Assembly (NCBI GenBank): GCA_018135685.1 | Contig: JAENPR010001672.1 | Location: forward strand, 60,609-124,608 | Length of the DNA stretch: 64,000 nucleotides | Direction: 5' to 3' | DNA from: Themeda triandra | Taxonomy: Eukaryota > Streptophyta > Magnoliopsida > Poales > Poaceae | Part shown: positions 1-11,322 of the stretch, piece by piece | Position numbering within the stretch: the stretch's first letter is position 1 | Layout of the letters: the number at the start of each line of letters is the position of its first letter | Program-made: the position numbers and the translations under genes | The notes under the pieces: generated by a model | What the model was told of the DNA's origin: nothing | The model's input: only the letters and a program-made list of their open reading frames with translations | Databases searched by the model: none

Positions 1-43
1 CGGACTGAAAGGAGCCTCAAGGTTGTCCATGGCCGAGCGCACA

Positions 44-227
44 CGGGCGGAGCCGAGAAATAGGTGTTAGGGGGGACAACTTGAGGTAAGGGGGCCAGAT
101 CTTCATAAATGTGCTAATAAACACTAAAAATTACGAGCTAATGAAGAATTACCAGTGGAATTAATAGGTTGTTGTTGTTGGGGGGGGGGGGGGTGCCGGG
201 CACCCCCCCTCCCTCCCTCCGCCACCG
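44..227. mobile_element. Small hAT-like MITE, uninterrupted copy
   Basis: The element is 184 bp and flanked by the 8-bp direct repeat AGCGCACA (36-43 and 228-235), the target duplication length of hAT elements. In copy B the ends read CAGGGGCGGAGCCAG on the left and CTCCGCCACTG on the right, imperfect inverted repeats with the CAG...CTG ends typical of hAT. Here the same ends are altered (CGGGCGGAGCC, GCCACCG). A run of about 14 G lies near 180-193. It is too short to encode a transposase. Positions 117/118 are the empty site of the Helitron present in the other copy. Confidence 0.7.
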
Positions 228-235
228 AGCGCACA

Positions 236-690
236 GTTGTCCTCAAGCCCTAGCGCGGTGGCGCACGGTCGCGCGGGCGGCCGGCTGCGGCGAGTCGCAC
301 CGCGTGAACTGGGCCCGGTATGTGGTGTGATGGTACGGGAGAATGAGCGATCGATGCAGGAATGAGGCGATGACGGCAACGGTGGCCGCTGCCCGGGTGG
401 CAAGCGCAGCGGTGGCGATGATGTGGAGGAGGCACTGCCGTGGTGGTGGCACGGAGGCAGCACGGCACGGGCGGCGCGAGGCTACCCGGAGGCGTCGTGG
501 CTTTGGCGCGGCGGCACCGCGGCGTGGCGGAGAATTAGGGCCGGCAGTTTTGCTGGAGTTCTTCCCTTTTTTGTTTTTCTTTTTTTACGTCTTCGGGTGA
601 TATGGGAGACGCCGAGGTTGGTTCTTGGAGCGGGGGCGTGTGTGCGGCTGCCGTGAGGAGGCTGGGTTGCACGTTGATTGTTCGCGAGAA
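236..690. other. GC-rich non-coding stretch of copy A
   Basis: The stretch is GC-rich and full of GGCGG and GTGG words. It has open frames on both strands, but none is conserved with the second copy at 28,227-28,690, because many single-base gains and losses separate them. That argues against a selected protein. The differences sit mainly on CAG/CTG sites of copy B. Confidence 0.6.
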
Positions 691-2041
691 CAGAAATGAG
701 AGAGCAAACCGATGGATCCATTTCCATGAAAATAAGTGTATTGTATAGATTCGTGTATGCATAAAACATAGGTTTAAATTTTGTTCACACTTAAGTTTTC
801 AAAATATAGTCAAAATATTTCGAAGACATTTTTCGTAACCAGGCCTTTGTAAGTTTTCAAGAAGTTTGGATTCAAGTTCTTGCGAAGTACACCAAAAAAA
901 TCACCTCAAAAATACTTTAAAATTAATTTTAATTAAACATAGGTAATTTCTTGGAAACAAGAATTAGTTCAAAACCAAGTATGGCAATAATGGTCTGGGG
1001 TTTTATCAAATAATACAACATTTTTTATTACATTTGTAAATAAAGTTTTGTTCGAGCTTTGGGGTAGCATAGCAGTAGTGTTTGTTCTATTGCCGATGTG
1101 GATGTGCTCCACGCTGCCGCTAGTGACCCAAATTTTCTCTCTCCCAATGCAGTTAACAAGTATAATGACTTTTTTTTAATTGGTCACTCAATTTTTCAGA
1201 CTGGCATGCTCTGTTTACTGAGCCATGAGATTTATAGCTAATTTAATTTTCAAATATATTAGATAGTTTAAATTATTTTTTCACATTCATAATTGTCATT
1301 CATTTGATATCAATAAATTGAGGACATCTTTATAAAAGGCCTCATCGTGCCTGTGAGATCCACACAGAGTTCCATCATTCAGCAAAGCATAGACAAAAGG
1401 GAGATGAGAGAATGTCCATCGAAAAAGGCCACTGTGGTTTTTGTTGGGAATATGAAGCAGAAGGAAAATAAACACATGGAACGACATACCAAATTGAGAG
1501 GCAGCCGAGTTATACTGCATAGTGAAGAACCAAGGTAGATGGTGCCAACTATTATCATATTCGCTGGAGTACAATACTGGTCGTAGTACACACTAGGACT
1601 GCCATGTGGTGGTAGACAAATAAGAGCTCCACCATTTCAGACTAGCAGTTTTTGATTCAATCTCATTGTAGAAAGCCATCCTGGAATATGTTCTGCCAGA
1701 ACAAACTGAGTCAACTAGAGGCATTTATAGAGACAGAGCAGAAGTGATTGGAGCAACAGATCAGTATAATCTCATTATACACAGCCATCGTGAAATAACA
1801 GGCATTTGTTTTAGCATTGGAGCAATAGAGCAGCAGTGTTTTATTGCCGATGGGGACGCACTGCTGGATGCAGCACAATTTCTTGTTTTTAACTTGGTCA
1901 GTCCTCACTTCCTCAGAGTAGTTGACGAGCTCTGTTACCAAGCCTTGACTTGAGACTTCTATTTCATTTCAGTTTCTTATATTGGATCATTAGGAATTCT
2001 CTTTTCACACTCTTAATTACGGTGCACATGTTTTTAATAAG
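691..2041. other. AT-rich tail of copy A, no gene recognised
   Basis: This part is almost identical to 28,690-30,034. A frame of 92 codons on the minus strand (1,296-1,574) is open in both copies, but with near-identical DNA that says nothing about selection, and I recognise no domain in it. The stretch holds words such as TTGGGAATATGAAGC that faintly recall the unclassified repeat family found elsewhere in the window. Confidence 0.5.
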
Positions 2042-2640
2042 CTAGGAGGATTCCCCGCGCATTGCCGCGGGTATTTCAGAAGAATTTTTGCATAAAGAAT
2101 AAGTTTAATTGGATTAGGAAGAGATTTATTTTTGTCATTCTTTTATCCGTATAATAATGGCAAATTATTTGCTATACGTAGATTGAAAAATTAATGGATT
2201 TATTGTTTTCTTTTTAACTATATATAGTAATAATGGTAAAGGTTGGTAATTTTCTATAAAATAAAGTAGATCTAATGGCTATAGATTGTCGGAGTCTATA
2301 GATTGATGGCCGCTTCTGATTAATGTGGAAATTTTTAGTATTTATCTTTTTTCCTAGTGCGTCTAGTGAGAATTAACGTGCAGCCTCCCTTGGAGCCTAA
2401 ATAATGAATTCCTTGTTTTCTTTTTTAAATATAATAATAATGGCGAAGGTGGGTAATTTTCTATAAAATAAAGTAGATCTAATGGCTATAAATTGTCGGA
2501 GTCTATAGATTGATGGCCAGATGGTTCAGTTAATGTAGGAATTTCTAGTATTTATCTTTTTCCTAGTGCGTCGAGTGAGAATTAACGTGAAGCCTCCGTT
2601 GGAGCCTCCAATTAATAAAAGTAAGATAGTATGACTAGAG
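2042..2640 (-). mobile_element. Helitron-type 3' end with adjoining repeats
   Basis: Read on the minus strand, a GC hairpin (stem CCCGCG, 2,054-2,059 with 2,066-2,071) is followed about eight bases later by CTAG (2,042-2,045). Hairpin plus CTRR is the 3' signature of Helitrons. The flanking base is C instead of the usual T, so the exact end is uncertain. The body would extend to the right, through the 207-bp repeats; its 5' end was not found. The same end is present at 30,035-30,121, where the duplication stops after 84 bases of it. Confidence 0.45.
2199..2612. repeat. Two direct repeats of about 207 bp
   Basis: The string TCTAATGGCTATA starts at 2,271 and again at 2,478. Both copies continue with TTGTCGGAGTCTATAGATTG and end with GAGAATTAACGTG followed by CCTCC and TTGGAGCCT. 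Divergence is modest, with short indels. There is no coding potential. The repeats probably belong to the Helitron-like element to the left. Confidence 0.8.
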
Positions 2641-3020
2641 GTTTCCCACTTCCCTCATATTGCCATAACTCATGGGCACCATCATATTTCATACTCCTTA
2701 GGACGTCCTAGGACCTCTCTTGCATGACTAGTGGTTGCATTTTGTCAAGTTACTTTCCCAATAGAAAGCACTATGTAGTAATCTCTACTACCTATAATGC
2801 ACCAAAAACACATCCCTAAAGCTACACCAAAAAATCACCCCACATATCTCCTATAGTTATTATCTCTTCTAATCTCTAATAAGTACACCTAAACAAATGC
2901 ACCTAAAATTCAACCAAAGTTAGAAATTAAGAGTCCAGGTCCATTCTAATCGCTCATTCTCTTACTCACTCAAATCAAACCGCTGAGAGGGCTCGGATCA
3001 AACCTCATCACTCACCACTC
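2641..3020. other. Intergenic stretch, nothing recognised
   Basis: AT-rich at first, then CT-rich toward the GC-rich block that follows. I see no inverted repeats, poly(A) tail or coding frame. Confidence 0.4.
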
Positions 3021-3740
3021 ATCCCCTCCCGCGCATGCCCCGGACGCGTGACGGCCCGCGCGCGAGGCGTGACTCACACCCTACCTATGCCAGCTCTCAC
3101 GCTCCCCAAAGCCTCCTCGACTCCGTCCCACAAGCGGTCAAATCACCGACTCCCTTCCTCACGCAATGGACGCCGCCAGGGCCGCGCAGACGACAAGAAC
3201 TTGCCGGGCAACGGCGCGGCGCGACTGTCGGATTAGGGCGCCGTGCCACCACCCCACCATCACGCCGGCGGGAAGGGGCACCTGCCGGAGACACGCTGTT
3301 TCCGTGGCCGCAAGGGCTGCGTGTCGCGCGACGGCGGTGAAAGAAGCCGCCAACGGTCGCTCGGGGCGACGGCGGCGGAGCCGGCCCGGGTCCGTTTGTC
3401 GTCTTCGGAGTGAGGCCACTTGCGCACCGCTTCACGCCGCTGCCCCGAGACGCGACGCGCGCGCCCGCGTCCATGACCCGTCGACTCCACCGGACCGCCG
3501 CCACCTCCACGTCGCCGGACACGCCCTCGCTGTTGTGTGCTGCCATCGCCTTCGATCCCGGAGAAGCCCTCCACCCAGCCATCATATACGATCGGGGATC
3601 ATCGGCGGTTGTTGGCACGGCTTCGGGGGCCCTAGAGGGGGCAGTTGTTGGAATGGGGGGCGTACCTCCCGGCTTGGTCTCGCTACTCGCTTGAAGCCGG
3701 GAGCGGTGGATGATCACCCGCACGGGTGAGCCCCTCCCCA
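3021..3740. other. GC-rich block of unknown origin
   Basis: GC content rises sharply here, and long frames are open on both strands (the longest about 230 codons on the minus strand). Their translations are dominated by Arg, Ala and Pro without any motif, as expected of GC-rich non-coding DNA. It could be the 5' part of a grass gene or gene fragment, since possible exon-like frames follow downstream, but I cannot name it. A C-run ends the block near 3,741-3,753. Confidence 0.35.
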
Positions 3741-3814
3741 CCCCCCCCCCCCAAATCTTACTAGGAATCTCCGTCTCATGTTCATTTGTGTTTTGCACTT
3801 TCTTCTATGTAGGG

Positions 3815-4136
3815 ATCAGCGCTTTTCGCATGTTTTTTATGGAATGCCCCAAAACAAGAAGCATTGTGGGTGGAAGCCGTGAGAAACGTTATGGAATTGA
3901 CAAGAGCAGTTCGGGATGTTTGCTTCTTGCATATTTGTCAGCTACACGTTTAATTTGATATATGCCAAAGTTGGTGGCTTTATGATTTTTTTTCAGGCAA
4001 TCCATGATGTGGGAACTGACCTCCAATGATGAATTCAAGGAGTGCGATTGGAAGGGTAAATTCATGTGCTCATCACTAATCGTAGAGGTTGTCTGGGGCA
4101 TTAAAAATAGCAACGCTTGTTACTTTTGGGACTAGA
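3815..4136 (+). pseudogene. Possible exon-like fragments of an unknown gene
   Basis: Two short plus-strand frames look more protein-like than their surroundings. One follows a TATGTAG acceptor-like site near 3,813 and includes APKQEALWVEAVRNVMEL before ending around 3,955. The other follows a T-rich tract and CAG near 3,998, starts at ATGATGTGGG (4,003) and runs 45 codons to a TAG at about 4,136. No domain is recognised. The neighbouring GC-rich block could be a first exon. This may equally be chance. Confidence 0.2.
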
Positions 4137-6551
4137 TGCTGGCTGTAAATGTTAACAACGGTTTGGGCACTATGTACGAGCTTTATTTTTTGAGCCATAC
4201 TCTGTACAAAATAGTATACCTTCCTCCTTTCCACAACGTAATAATTTTATTTGATACTACAATTGTATTAATGAGCCCTTACTAATGCCTTTCCTCTGTT
4301 TTATTTAATCCACAAGTGAGAATGTTAGATAGAGAGGGTATTCGGATGCATATTCCAAAAGGAGTCAGCCTACCTTTCCCTCGAGGTAATGACTGAATTC
4401 AGACTTTTGTTTAATCTCTTGTACATCTTGTAGTTTCAGGGTGGGTGCATTAAAACCTGGAGAACACGGTAACGGTAGCCGTAATGCATGAGAGAACTTT
4501 GCCAAGTGCATGTTGTTTAGGGATTCAGACATTCAGTGCATCTGTAGGTGCCCTTTGTAGCATGCTGATGCAGCTGCGCTGCGGTTCAGTTTCTGCGGTG
4601 TGAGGTGGAGGAAAGTGTAGTTTCTGCAGTGTGAGGGGAGGAAAGGTGGGATGGTAGCCTGTGGTGTCAGCGACAATAGCAGGCACAAGGTGGGATACGG
4701 GAATCAGCGACATGTTTGTTTCCCATTCTCCCCTCCACCCCCCCCCCCCCCCACCTCTCCCCACCCATTTTTACTTTCCTGCCCATCTTTCATTAGATTG
4801 ATACTGCTTCAAAGGGAATCAACAACCAATGGAAATGGTAAATCTTTCAATGGGATTTGTATTTTAATCATATAGCAATGAAGTGGTATGCATGCTTATG
4901 AAATTGGAGAATCACTAATGAGCTGATGAAATTGGAGAATCACTAACATAATATGCAATATTTTTGGTAAGAAATTAACATATCTGAATTCACTATTCAG
5001 TTTGTATGAGATGATTCTCTTCTTGTGTAAATTTATATTTCCTATCCTTCTTTTATCAGGTAAAAGTCAAGGAAACAATGGATTCAGCTTCCTGTTACAT
5101 TCAGTTTGTTTGTCACCGTTGTATTGGGGTTTATGCAGTTGTGCCCCAAATCATACAAGCATGCTTGATTTTGATCGACTCATTGCATCAGATACATACA
5201 AGTGGTTTCTATATGATATCTGTAAAATGCAATGCTCTAAACTCATAAGCAGATTAAGAGATCGATCCCTTAAATAAAATTGTGGCAACATACGGGCACT
5301 TTACTAGTATATATAGGTCAATCGCATTGTGTAGTTCGATCTTGCTTTTCTTTCCTTTGTTTTATGGATACTGCGTTGGAACTGCAGGTAACGTACATTC
5401 TTTTATCCAGATACTACTACTTTTAACAACTTCATAAATCTTTTCCTGAAAATAAAAAAAACTGAATTTAATCAATACTGCAGTTCAAACTGCAGGCTTC
5501 TTTTCCTTTCAACCACACACTAGCTACTACTGTATCATTTTCATAAATCTTCTCCATAAAATAAAAATTTTAAAAATTTAAGCATTCTGGTGACTCAAAC
5601 TGCAACCTATGAAGCGCAACAACTACAAAGTCCTTAAATTTTATTATTATGTTTTTTAGGTTATCTCAGATGCAGACACTCTATAATATATAGTTGTAGT
5701 GACCAACAAGATATATATCACATTTGAGTTGCAAAATTTTCCATTTAAACCCATTTAGTAGCCAAAATGTTCACTATAAAGTTGGTCTGTGTGCTAATCG
5801 AAAAGGCTGGCTTGAATAGAATAACGTGTACCTGCATGCAAATGACAGAATCACATTTTTGACAGAATAACATTTTGATTAATATTTCTTAATTTTTACA
5901 AGATTTTTGAGGAATCGTCTTTCTATTTCCCATTTTTCAGTTTTAGGCATACATTGATCCTTCTCTCATGGAAGTTTAGTGTAGGTCGCCAGTGGGGAAT
6001 CTTCAAGCCCCACTCAGGACCGGGCTGCAACTATTTGGTTCTTTTCTACAATTAATGGTCTTCCGGTTCTCGTAGCTCACCAGCAATTTCTAGCATCAAC
6101 TGATTCTGCTGCCTCTCTGAACTCATTCTGCCTCTCTGGTTGTTTGATTCAATCTGATATGCATTTCCCTATTGCCTCCAGTTCCCAACACATCATGGCT
6201 TCTAGCCAACAATCAACTATCTAATGAACATCGTGGACATTCCCTTTTATGGCTAGACAACTATAACCAGTGCAGCGGTGCTAGTTTGCATTCTATTGGT
6301 TTATTAGGGAAGGAATAACATAACACTGTATGTATAGCAGTTGGCAGGATACCATTTTGATGATATGCATTCACTCCTGAAAGAATAACCATATCATTCA
6401 CGGGAGATGTTCTCACTAGAACGGTGAATTTACTGACATGGGAAATGAAAGCTTATTTGTTTGTATATACTGTTATCCGTGGAGCTCGATATCCGTATTT
6501 GTAGCATGAGAGACTAGTATTAGAGTAGGACCTTGCTCCAGTACATATATA
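4137..6551. other. Intergenic stretch with small repeats
   Basis: No gene is recognised. Details: a run of C at 4,738-4,752; a 21-bp word ATGAAATTGGAGAATCACTA(A) occurring twice near 4,897 and 4,926; and a diverged direct repeat of about 130 bp near 5,380-5,590, with ACTGCAG followed by TTCATAAATCTT in each copy. Around 6,180-6,240 the text recalls the repeat family at 9.0 and 31.1 kb (TTCCCAACA and TAGCCAACAAT words). Confidence 0.45.
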
Positions 6552-6786
6552 CTCCCTCCATTCCAATTTATAAGACGTTTGACTTTTTTAACACAAATTT
6601 TAACCATTCGTTTTATTCAAAAATTTATTCAAGATATCATTTCTTTTGACATGGCTTCCTTTATTAATAAAAGTTCTTCAATACTAACTTAAATTTTATT
6701 GTTTTTGTGCAAATTTTTTGAATAAGGCGAGTGGTTAAACTTGGGGTTGAAAAAGTCAAACGTCTTATAAATTGGAATGGATTAAG
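6552..6786. mobile_element. Stowaway MITE
   Basis: The element is 235 bp with terminal inverted repeats beginning CTCCCTCCATTCCAATTTAT on the left and matching AAATTGGAATGGA on the right; homology runs about 35 bases inward on each side. It is flanked by TA (6,550-6,551 and 6,787-6,788). The CTCCCTCC terminus and TA target are diagnostic of Stowaway, a non-autonomous Tc1/mariner family common in grasses. The last bases of the right end are mutated (GGATTAAG instead of GGAGGGAG). Confidence 0.93.
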
Positions 6787-6788
6787 TA

Positions 6789-7465
6789 CATTTTTTAGAT
6801 AAATGATAAACAAATATCCGGCCTCTACATCGGCATATATATTATACATGACTTCCTATAGAAGGTAAGATCATCTAAAATAATTATTAGCACTTGAATT
6901 TATCACATCCCTCTTCTTCTCGCTCTGCGCATCTCCTTTATGCACTGATGGGCGTCACCTAATAGTAGAAAAGGAAAAGAAGAAAACTGTGGCTACAAGA
7001 TGCGCATCCATATGTAGGAACAGACCTAGCCACATTCTGTCTGTAAATAAAAGAGTAACCGTGGCCAAGTGGCCAACAGCATCAACGAGAGATGTACACA
7101 GCCATGATTACATCACGTTGAACCAAAAACTGAACAATGTCGAATAATGCGTGCATATGGAAATTAATTGATATGTTACGCAACAAAACTAGCTCATATT
7201 GAAGATAGAGGCCCAATAATATTATCTCAAGTTAAATATTTACCTGTTTTCCATACATAAAAACAACAATTCTTTGTTTTCCCTATTATCTCGTAAATAT
7301 AATTGTAGGAGAGTATATATGAGAAAACCTCCAAAAAACTACACTTTATTTTTACACAATATAGCAGCGGCAAAATTTAGCATCAGAGATTCTTGGAACA
7401 GTAATCCCTACTACCTTCAATAACCTGAGCTTTTTTCATTTTCTAAAAATAATAGAATATCTGTT
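6789..7465. other. Intergenic stretch, nothing recognised
   Basis: AT-rich DNA between the Stowaway element and the LINE fragment, without a coding frame, inverted repeat or tail. Confidence 0.45.
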
Positions 7466-8266
7466 GCTACTGCTGCTCTCTCTTCAGAACTTCATTCTCT
7501 TTTCCACATTCCTTTATCTCCCGAGGCCTTCCAACAATTCCTAGACCTCTCCTTAACCGTACAAAATCTACATCTTTCGTTGAACCTGAGAGATGGCCTT
7601 ATATTTGGGGAAAGAATCTCTTCTCTTCTCATCGTGTTTATCTCCACCTCACTGCTTTCCGCTGGCTTTGGCACTCGGCTTGTCAAAATAAAAGAAAATT
7701 CTTTTGTTGGCTACTTCTAAAAACAGACTTAGTACAAGAGCCATCCTTAGGCGAAAGAGAATGTTTCTCCCCTCCTACGAATGTGTTCTCTGTCTCCTAG
7801 ATGTTGATGAGGATCTTCCTGACCTTTTCCTTCACTGTCCTTTCTCCATTGCGTGCTTGTGGATGATTCAGGTTTTAGTGCCAAATTCAATGGATGTTTT
7901 CTATATTATGGAAAATATAAAATCTCATCTTCCTCGACCGTTTTTCATGGAAGTGATAATTACAATGTGCTGGGCAACATGGACCTCGCGCAATGATAAA
8001 ATCTTTCGTGGTATTGATAATTCTCTCCAACGGTGCAAAGCAATCTTCAGGAAGGAATTTGCTCAGGTTATCCTACGTGCGAAACAAGACATTCAACCAA
8101 CTATGTCCTCATGGCTAGAAGCCTTTGTGTAATTGTAATTATTTTCTTCATTTCCTTTTTTATTTCTTAATTCTCCCTTGTGGAGCTTGTAGTTCGTTTT
8201 GTATTGTACTCTTGTTTCTTAATAAAATCCAGTAGGGGGTAAAACCCCTCCCGTTCCCTAAAAAAA
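7466..8266 (+). pseudogene. 5'-truncated LINE, 3' part of ORF2 (zf-RVT region)
   Basis: Only the C-terminal end of an L1-type LINE polyprotein remains. Pieces in different frames align to the family: HSLFHIPLSPEAFQQF, then WPYIWGKNLFSSHRVYLHL through FRWLW and KRKFFCWLLLK, then a 142-codon frame (7,704-8,132) with LSTRAILRRKRM, a C-x2-C...H-C zinc-binding-like stretch (CVLCLL...FLHCPF) and CWATWTSRNDKIF. That is the region after the reverse transcriptase in plant LINEs. The 3' UTR ends with CCCGTTCCC and seven A. The fragment needs at least two frameshifts and lacks endonuclease and reverse transcriptase, so it is dead. No target duplication was found. Confidence 0.85.
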
Positions 8267-8984
8267 TACGTCGTTTTTTCTTCGAAGGAGAAGAAACGCC
8301 GTGGTCCTCCTCGCACGCTGAGTCGCTGACACCATTGCCGTTACGCCAACTTGGTAGTCCACGAAGTGATGCCGTGTGCACTTGCGCAAGTCAAGCAGGG
8401 AGCTATTGCTGCGCTGTGCAGGTGAGTCACTATGTGCTCTCCAGTCATGGTGTCGAGCTCCGCCACCTCGTTATCATCCGTCACCGCAAGAAACAGCATC
8501 TCATTCCCCTCCTCGATCGTGGCACAGCGGTGCACTAAGACTCGCGCATTGTCCTCATCGTCTCGTCGTTCCCCTCCTCGATGATGCCAACCCAGTATTG
8601 ATCAGGCTACCACTCCCCAATATTCAGTTTGCAACAATTGGTCCAACGTTTTCATTGACGACAAAATCCATTATTAATATTTTCATGGGCATATATCCTG
8701 GTTTATATATAGTTACGCACCTAGTATTAAAATCGACTCACTTTTCTTTGTGTACTGCTTTCCACCATAGCATAGTACTATATGTTATATGTCAGATGTT
8801 GTCCCATGACAGTGATATATATAGGAGGCTGCACATCAATTTTGACATCGAAAGCATAGGTATACTGACGTACAGCATCTTAGCAGGAGCAGAAATTAGC
8901 AAGTATATCCTGGTAGATACTGGAAACGGCTTCATTTGGTTTATTGTTAGGAATGGGAAGCCGGAGTGAAGAACTCAACTATAT
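8267..8984. other. Unassigned stretch
   Basis: A moderately GC-rich part (8,280-8,600) is followed by AT-rich DNA. Open frames occur on both strands (up to 197 codons on plus, 8,376-8,969), but they overlap and show no recognisable motif. The word TTAGGAATGGGAAGC near 8,946 also occurs near 19,245 as TTGGGAATGGGAAGC. Confidence 0.35.
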
Positions 8985-9345
8985 CATTTCAGCAGATACA
9001 ATCTTTCCTTTCTGGCTCCTGTTCCCAACAAACAATGTCTTGTAGCCAACAATATGGTTATTGAACAACCCTGTTCCCATCTGGTCCCTGCACCTTACTC
9101 TGCTGCCAACTGGCATTCTGTTCAGTTATGCGTGGAAGTGGAACACAAACCATTATATATAGACGCTTGTGCATGTTGCACAGCTGAGAGTGGAACTCAT
9201 TTTTTAGTTAGTATACAAGATGTATTAATGGATGGAGTTTTATGTTGTTTCTACGCATTCACTCTTCACAACAAACAGATCTTGCATGGAGGTGACCTTC
9301 TCATTGATCGGTAGTCTGAATCAAAAAATATGGCCTTGACAAACA
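8985..9345. repeat. Unclassified repeat family U, member at 9.0 kb
   Basis: This copy is nearly identical to 31,078-31,435. Both read ACAATCTTTCCTTTCT, GTTCCCAACAAACAATGTC, then a TATATATAGAC block and ATGGATGGAGTTT. Compared with the 31 kb copy it has a 6-bp insertion (GTGGAA) plus scattered substitutions. Related but more diverged sequence appears in reverse orientation at 34.7, 40.1, 41.6, 49.2 and 21.1 kb. A plus frame of 86 codons (9,054-9,314) is open here and in the 31 kb copy, but no domain is recognised. Confidence 0.8.
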
Positions 9346-11241
9346 TCGATTGCTATGAAAGCAAATCTTGTATTCCTTAAAAATTAAGTTCTCATGTACT
9401 ACATAAAAAAATACATCTCTTAAAATTTCTAAAAGAGAAAATTTGACAGATCAAGCAATTTTTGAACCGCAACAAGAACCTTTTTAAGGAGAAACAAAAC
9501 CCTTAGAAACAAGTCAGCGGGCACTATTACATTATGAGAAATTGCAACTGGAGTTAAATGAAACTAGTTCCAAATACAAATTTTTAAATCCTATCAAGCA
9601 CTAATTTTTATATACGAATGGAGTCCATGTGAGATTGGTTTGAAAATTCAAAATTTTGAATTTCAAAACATGGGTATTTAAAGACATTTGGGAATCAAAA
9701 TAATATCAAATCATATACCAACAGTAGTTTTGTAGTGGCTGAACAAACAACTTTAAATATATATATGGGACTCTAAACTATTTCAAATGAAAGGGTTTTG
9801 TACTATATAGTCGTACACTTCATTCACAACTACAGCTTTAAAAATATACCACGATAACATCTGAGCTTGTTCAAATTATTTTAGATCAAAATTAAAAATC
9901 AGAGAACCTAAAATAATAGTCGATGACTCTAAGCAGTTATTCGGGGACAAGATCAGAGTTGTTCCCTAAGACAGATAAGTGAAATATGATACCATTAAAC
10001 CTAACCACCATAGTATATTTATAGATCATAAGTAGCCTTGATGAACCAATTTGTATTTTACTGGACAGATGTTGTATTTTATTCCTTGTTTACCCTTGAT
10101 GTTTTGAATCACATTATGTCTGAACATATATGGCTGAAGCGTTGCACTAGTTCTTTCTCAAACTACGGACGCACCATCGGACAAGATGGTCCCACGCTGT
10201 CAATCAACTTCTCAGGGCTTGCCACATTTTATCATGAACAAACACAGTGCCCTTCTCATCCTGCGCTCGCTCCGCTCCTTGGCGGCCTCTAGCATAACTG
10301 CAGCTGGATCTGCGTGCTGAGTGACTACAAAAGCGAATGCATGCTTTCCCTAATCTCTGTGACAAGCCACTACCATTCTCGACAACACCACCACAACCTT
10401 GGATCCAAAGCCCTTGTCATGCCCATGTATGTCTCCGCTTGCTAGCTACGGTGCCACCCATTGCATACGAGCATCATGGCTTCCTGGCATGATTCCCATT
10501 GGCCTCTTATTCCTAATAAATAAAATATTTATATACAGAAGCTTCGCCCAGCTCATTTGAAGATTCTGCTTCCCACTGCTTGGAGCTTACTAACTCTCGT
10601 TCTGAAAAAAGAAACACGATATATAGGTGGGTATGTCTATATGTTTCCTCGCAAAAAAATGTCTACATGTTGTGCCACACACAGGTGTCTCATGTTGTGA
10701 CTACGTACTCATTGACTTTTTAGTAAAAGTAATATCTTGCACGGAAGATATGCTCATCAACACTGTTATTAAATGCAAACTATAGTAAACTACTATGACA
10801 CATAGTGCACGCCTCTCGTGGGACAAAAATATCAAGCTTCCATACAGACAATTACTAAAGGACGCAATAAGATTGAACATATCGAATTATGCTTCCATGT
10901 TTTTAACGGTTAATATATAGCTCATGAATGGTGATAGGTGCACAGACTGTGCTGCTCCAATTTCACGTGATGCATTTTTTTATTAACTTAATCTAGTAGG
11001 TGCACTCTGTATTATCTACTAGATCTGAACAGCAGAATTGCAACAAAATATATTGCTGTAGGTAGACCAAGTATTAAAACGAATCACCTTCTTGGATGAT
11101 ATGATGTGCTTATGTTGAAAGGCATATTTTTCGTTCGATAATGTGCACGAATTTTATACATACACACATAAGCTGTTGCATCTAACAAAATAGAAGTGTT
11201 TGTAGTAGCTCTCTTTTGGGTTGACCCGTATATTATTTTTA
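9346..11241. other. Intergenic stretch, nothing recognised
   Basis: Mostly AT-rich. A near-perfect palindrome around TTCAAAATTTTGAA lies at about 9,640-9,667. 10,040-10,560 is slightly richer in GC with an 84-codon frame I do not recognise. I see no terminal repeats or poly(A) signatures. Confidence 0.45.
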
Positions 11242-11322
11242 GTATTAATTATCACACATCTTGTGTATACCCAAATACTTGCTAATGGTATTAATTATCA
11301 CACATCTTGTGTATACCCAAAT
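11242..11322. repeat. 35-bp word repeated at 46-bp spacing
   Basis: GTATTAATTATCACACATCT and the 15 bases after it occur at 11,242-11,276 and identically at 11,288-11,322, separated by 11 bases. The second copy abuts the LINE tail. It may be a local duplication linked to the LINE insertion or an older tandem repeat. Confidence 0.9.

Larger units (their letters stand above)
1..2128. repeat. Segmental duplication, copy A
   Basis: This block recurs in direct orientation at 22,784-30,121, where it is interrupted by a Helitron. The match starts at the window edge and ends abruptly at 2,128, where copy A continues with ATTTATTTTTG and copy B with ATTTACCAAGC. From about 690 to 2,128 I see only three differences: C/T near 1,056, one T in a run near 1,170 and A/T near 1,730. 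The first 690 bases differ at more than twenty places. No gene is recognisable inside; the open frames on both strands are short and resemble nothing I know. Confidence 0.93.

Noticed and set aside
3097..3798. 233-codon minus frame and 187-codon plus frame
   Set aside because: Mutually overlapping, Arg/Ala/Pro-rich, no recognisable motif, typical of a GC island.
4330..4390. Possible cytochrome P450 remnant (IPKGVSLPFPR)
   Set aside because: The phrase loosely resembles a P450 segment, but no heme-binding motif, ExxR or other P450 block is nearby.
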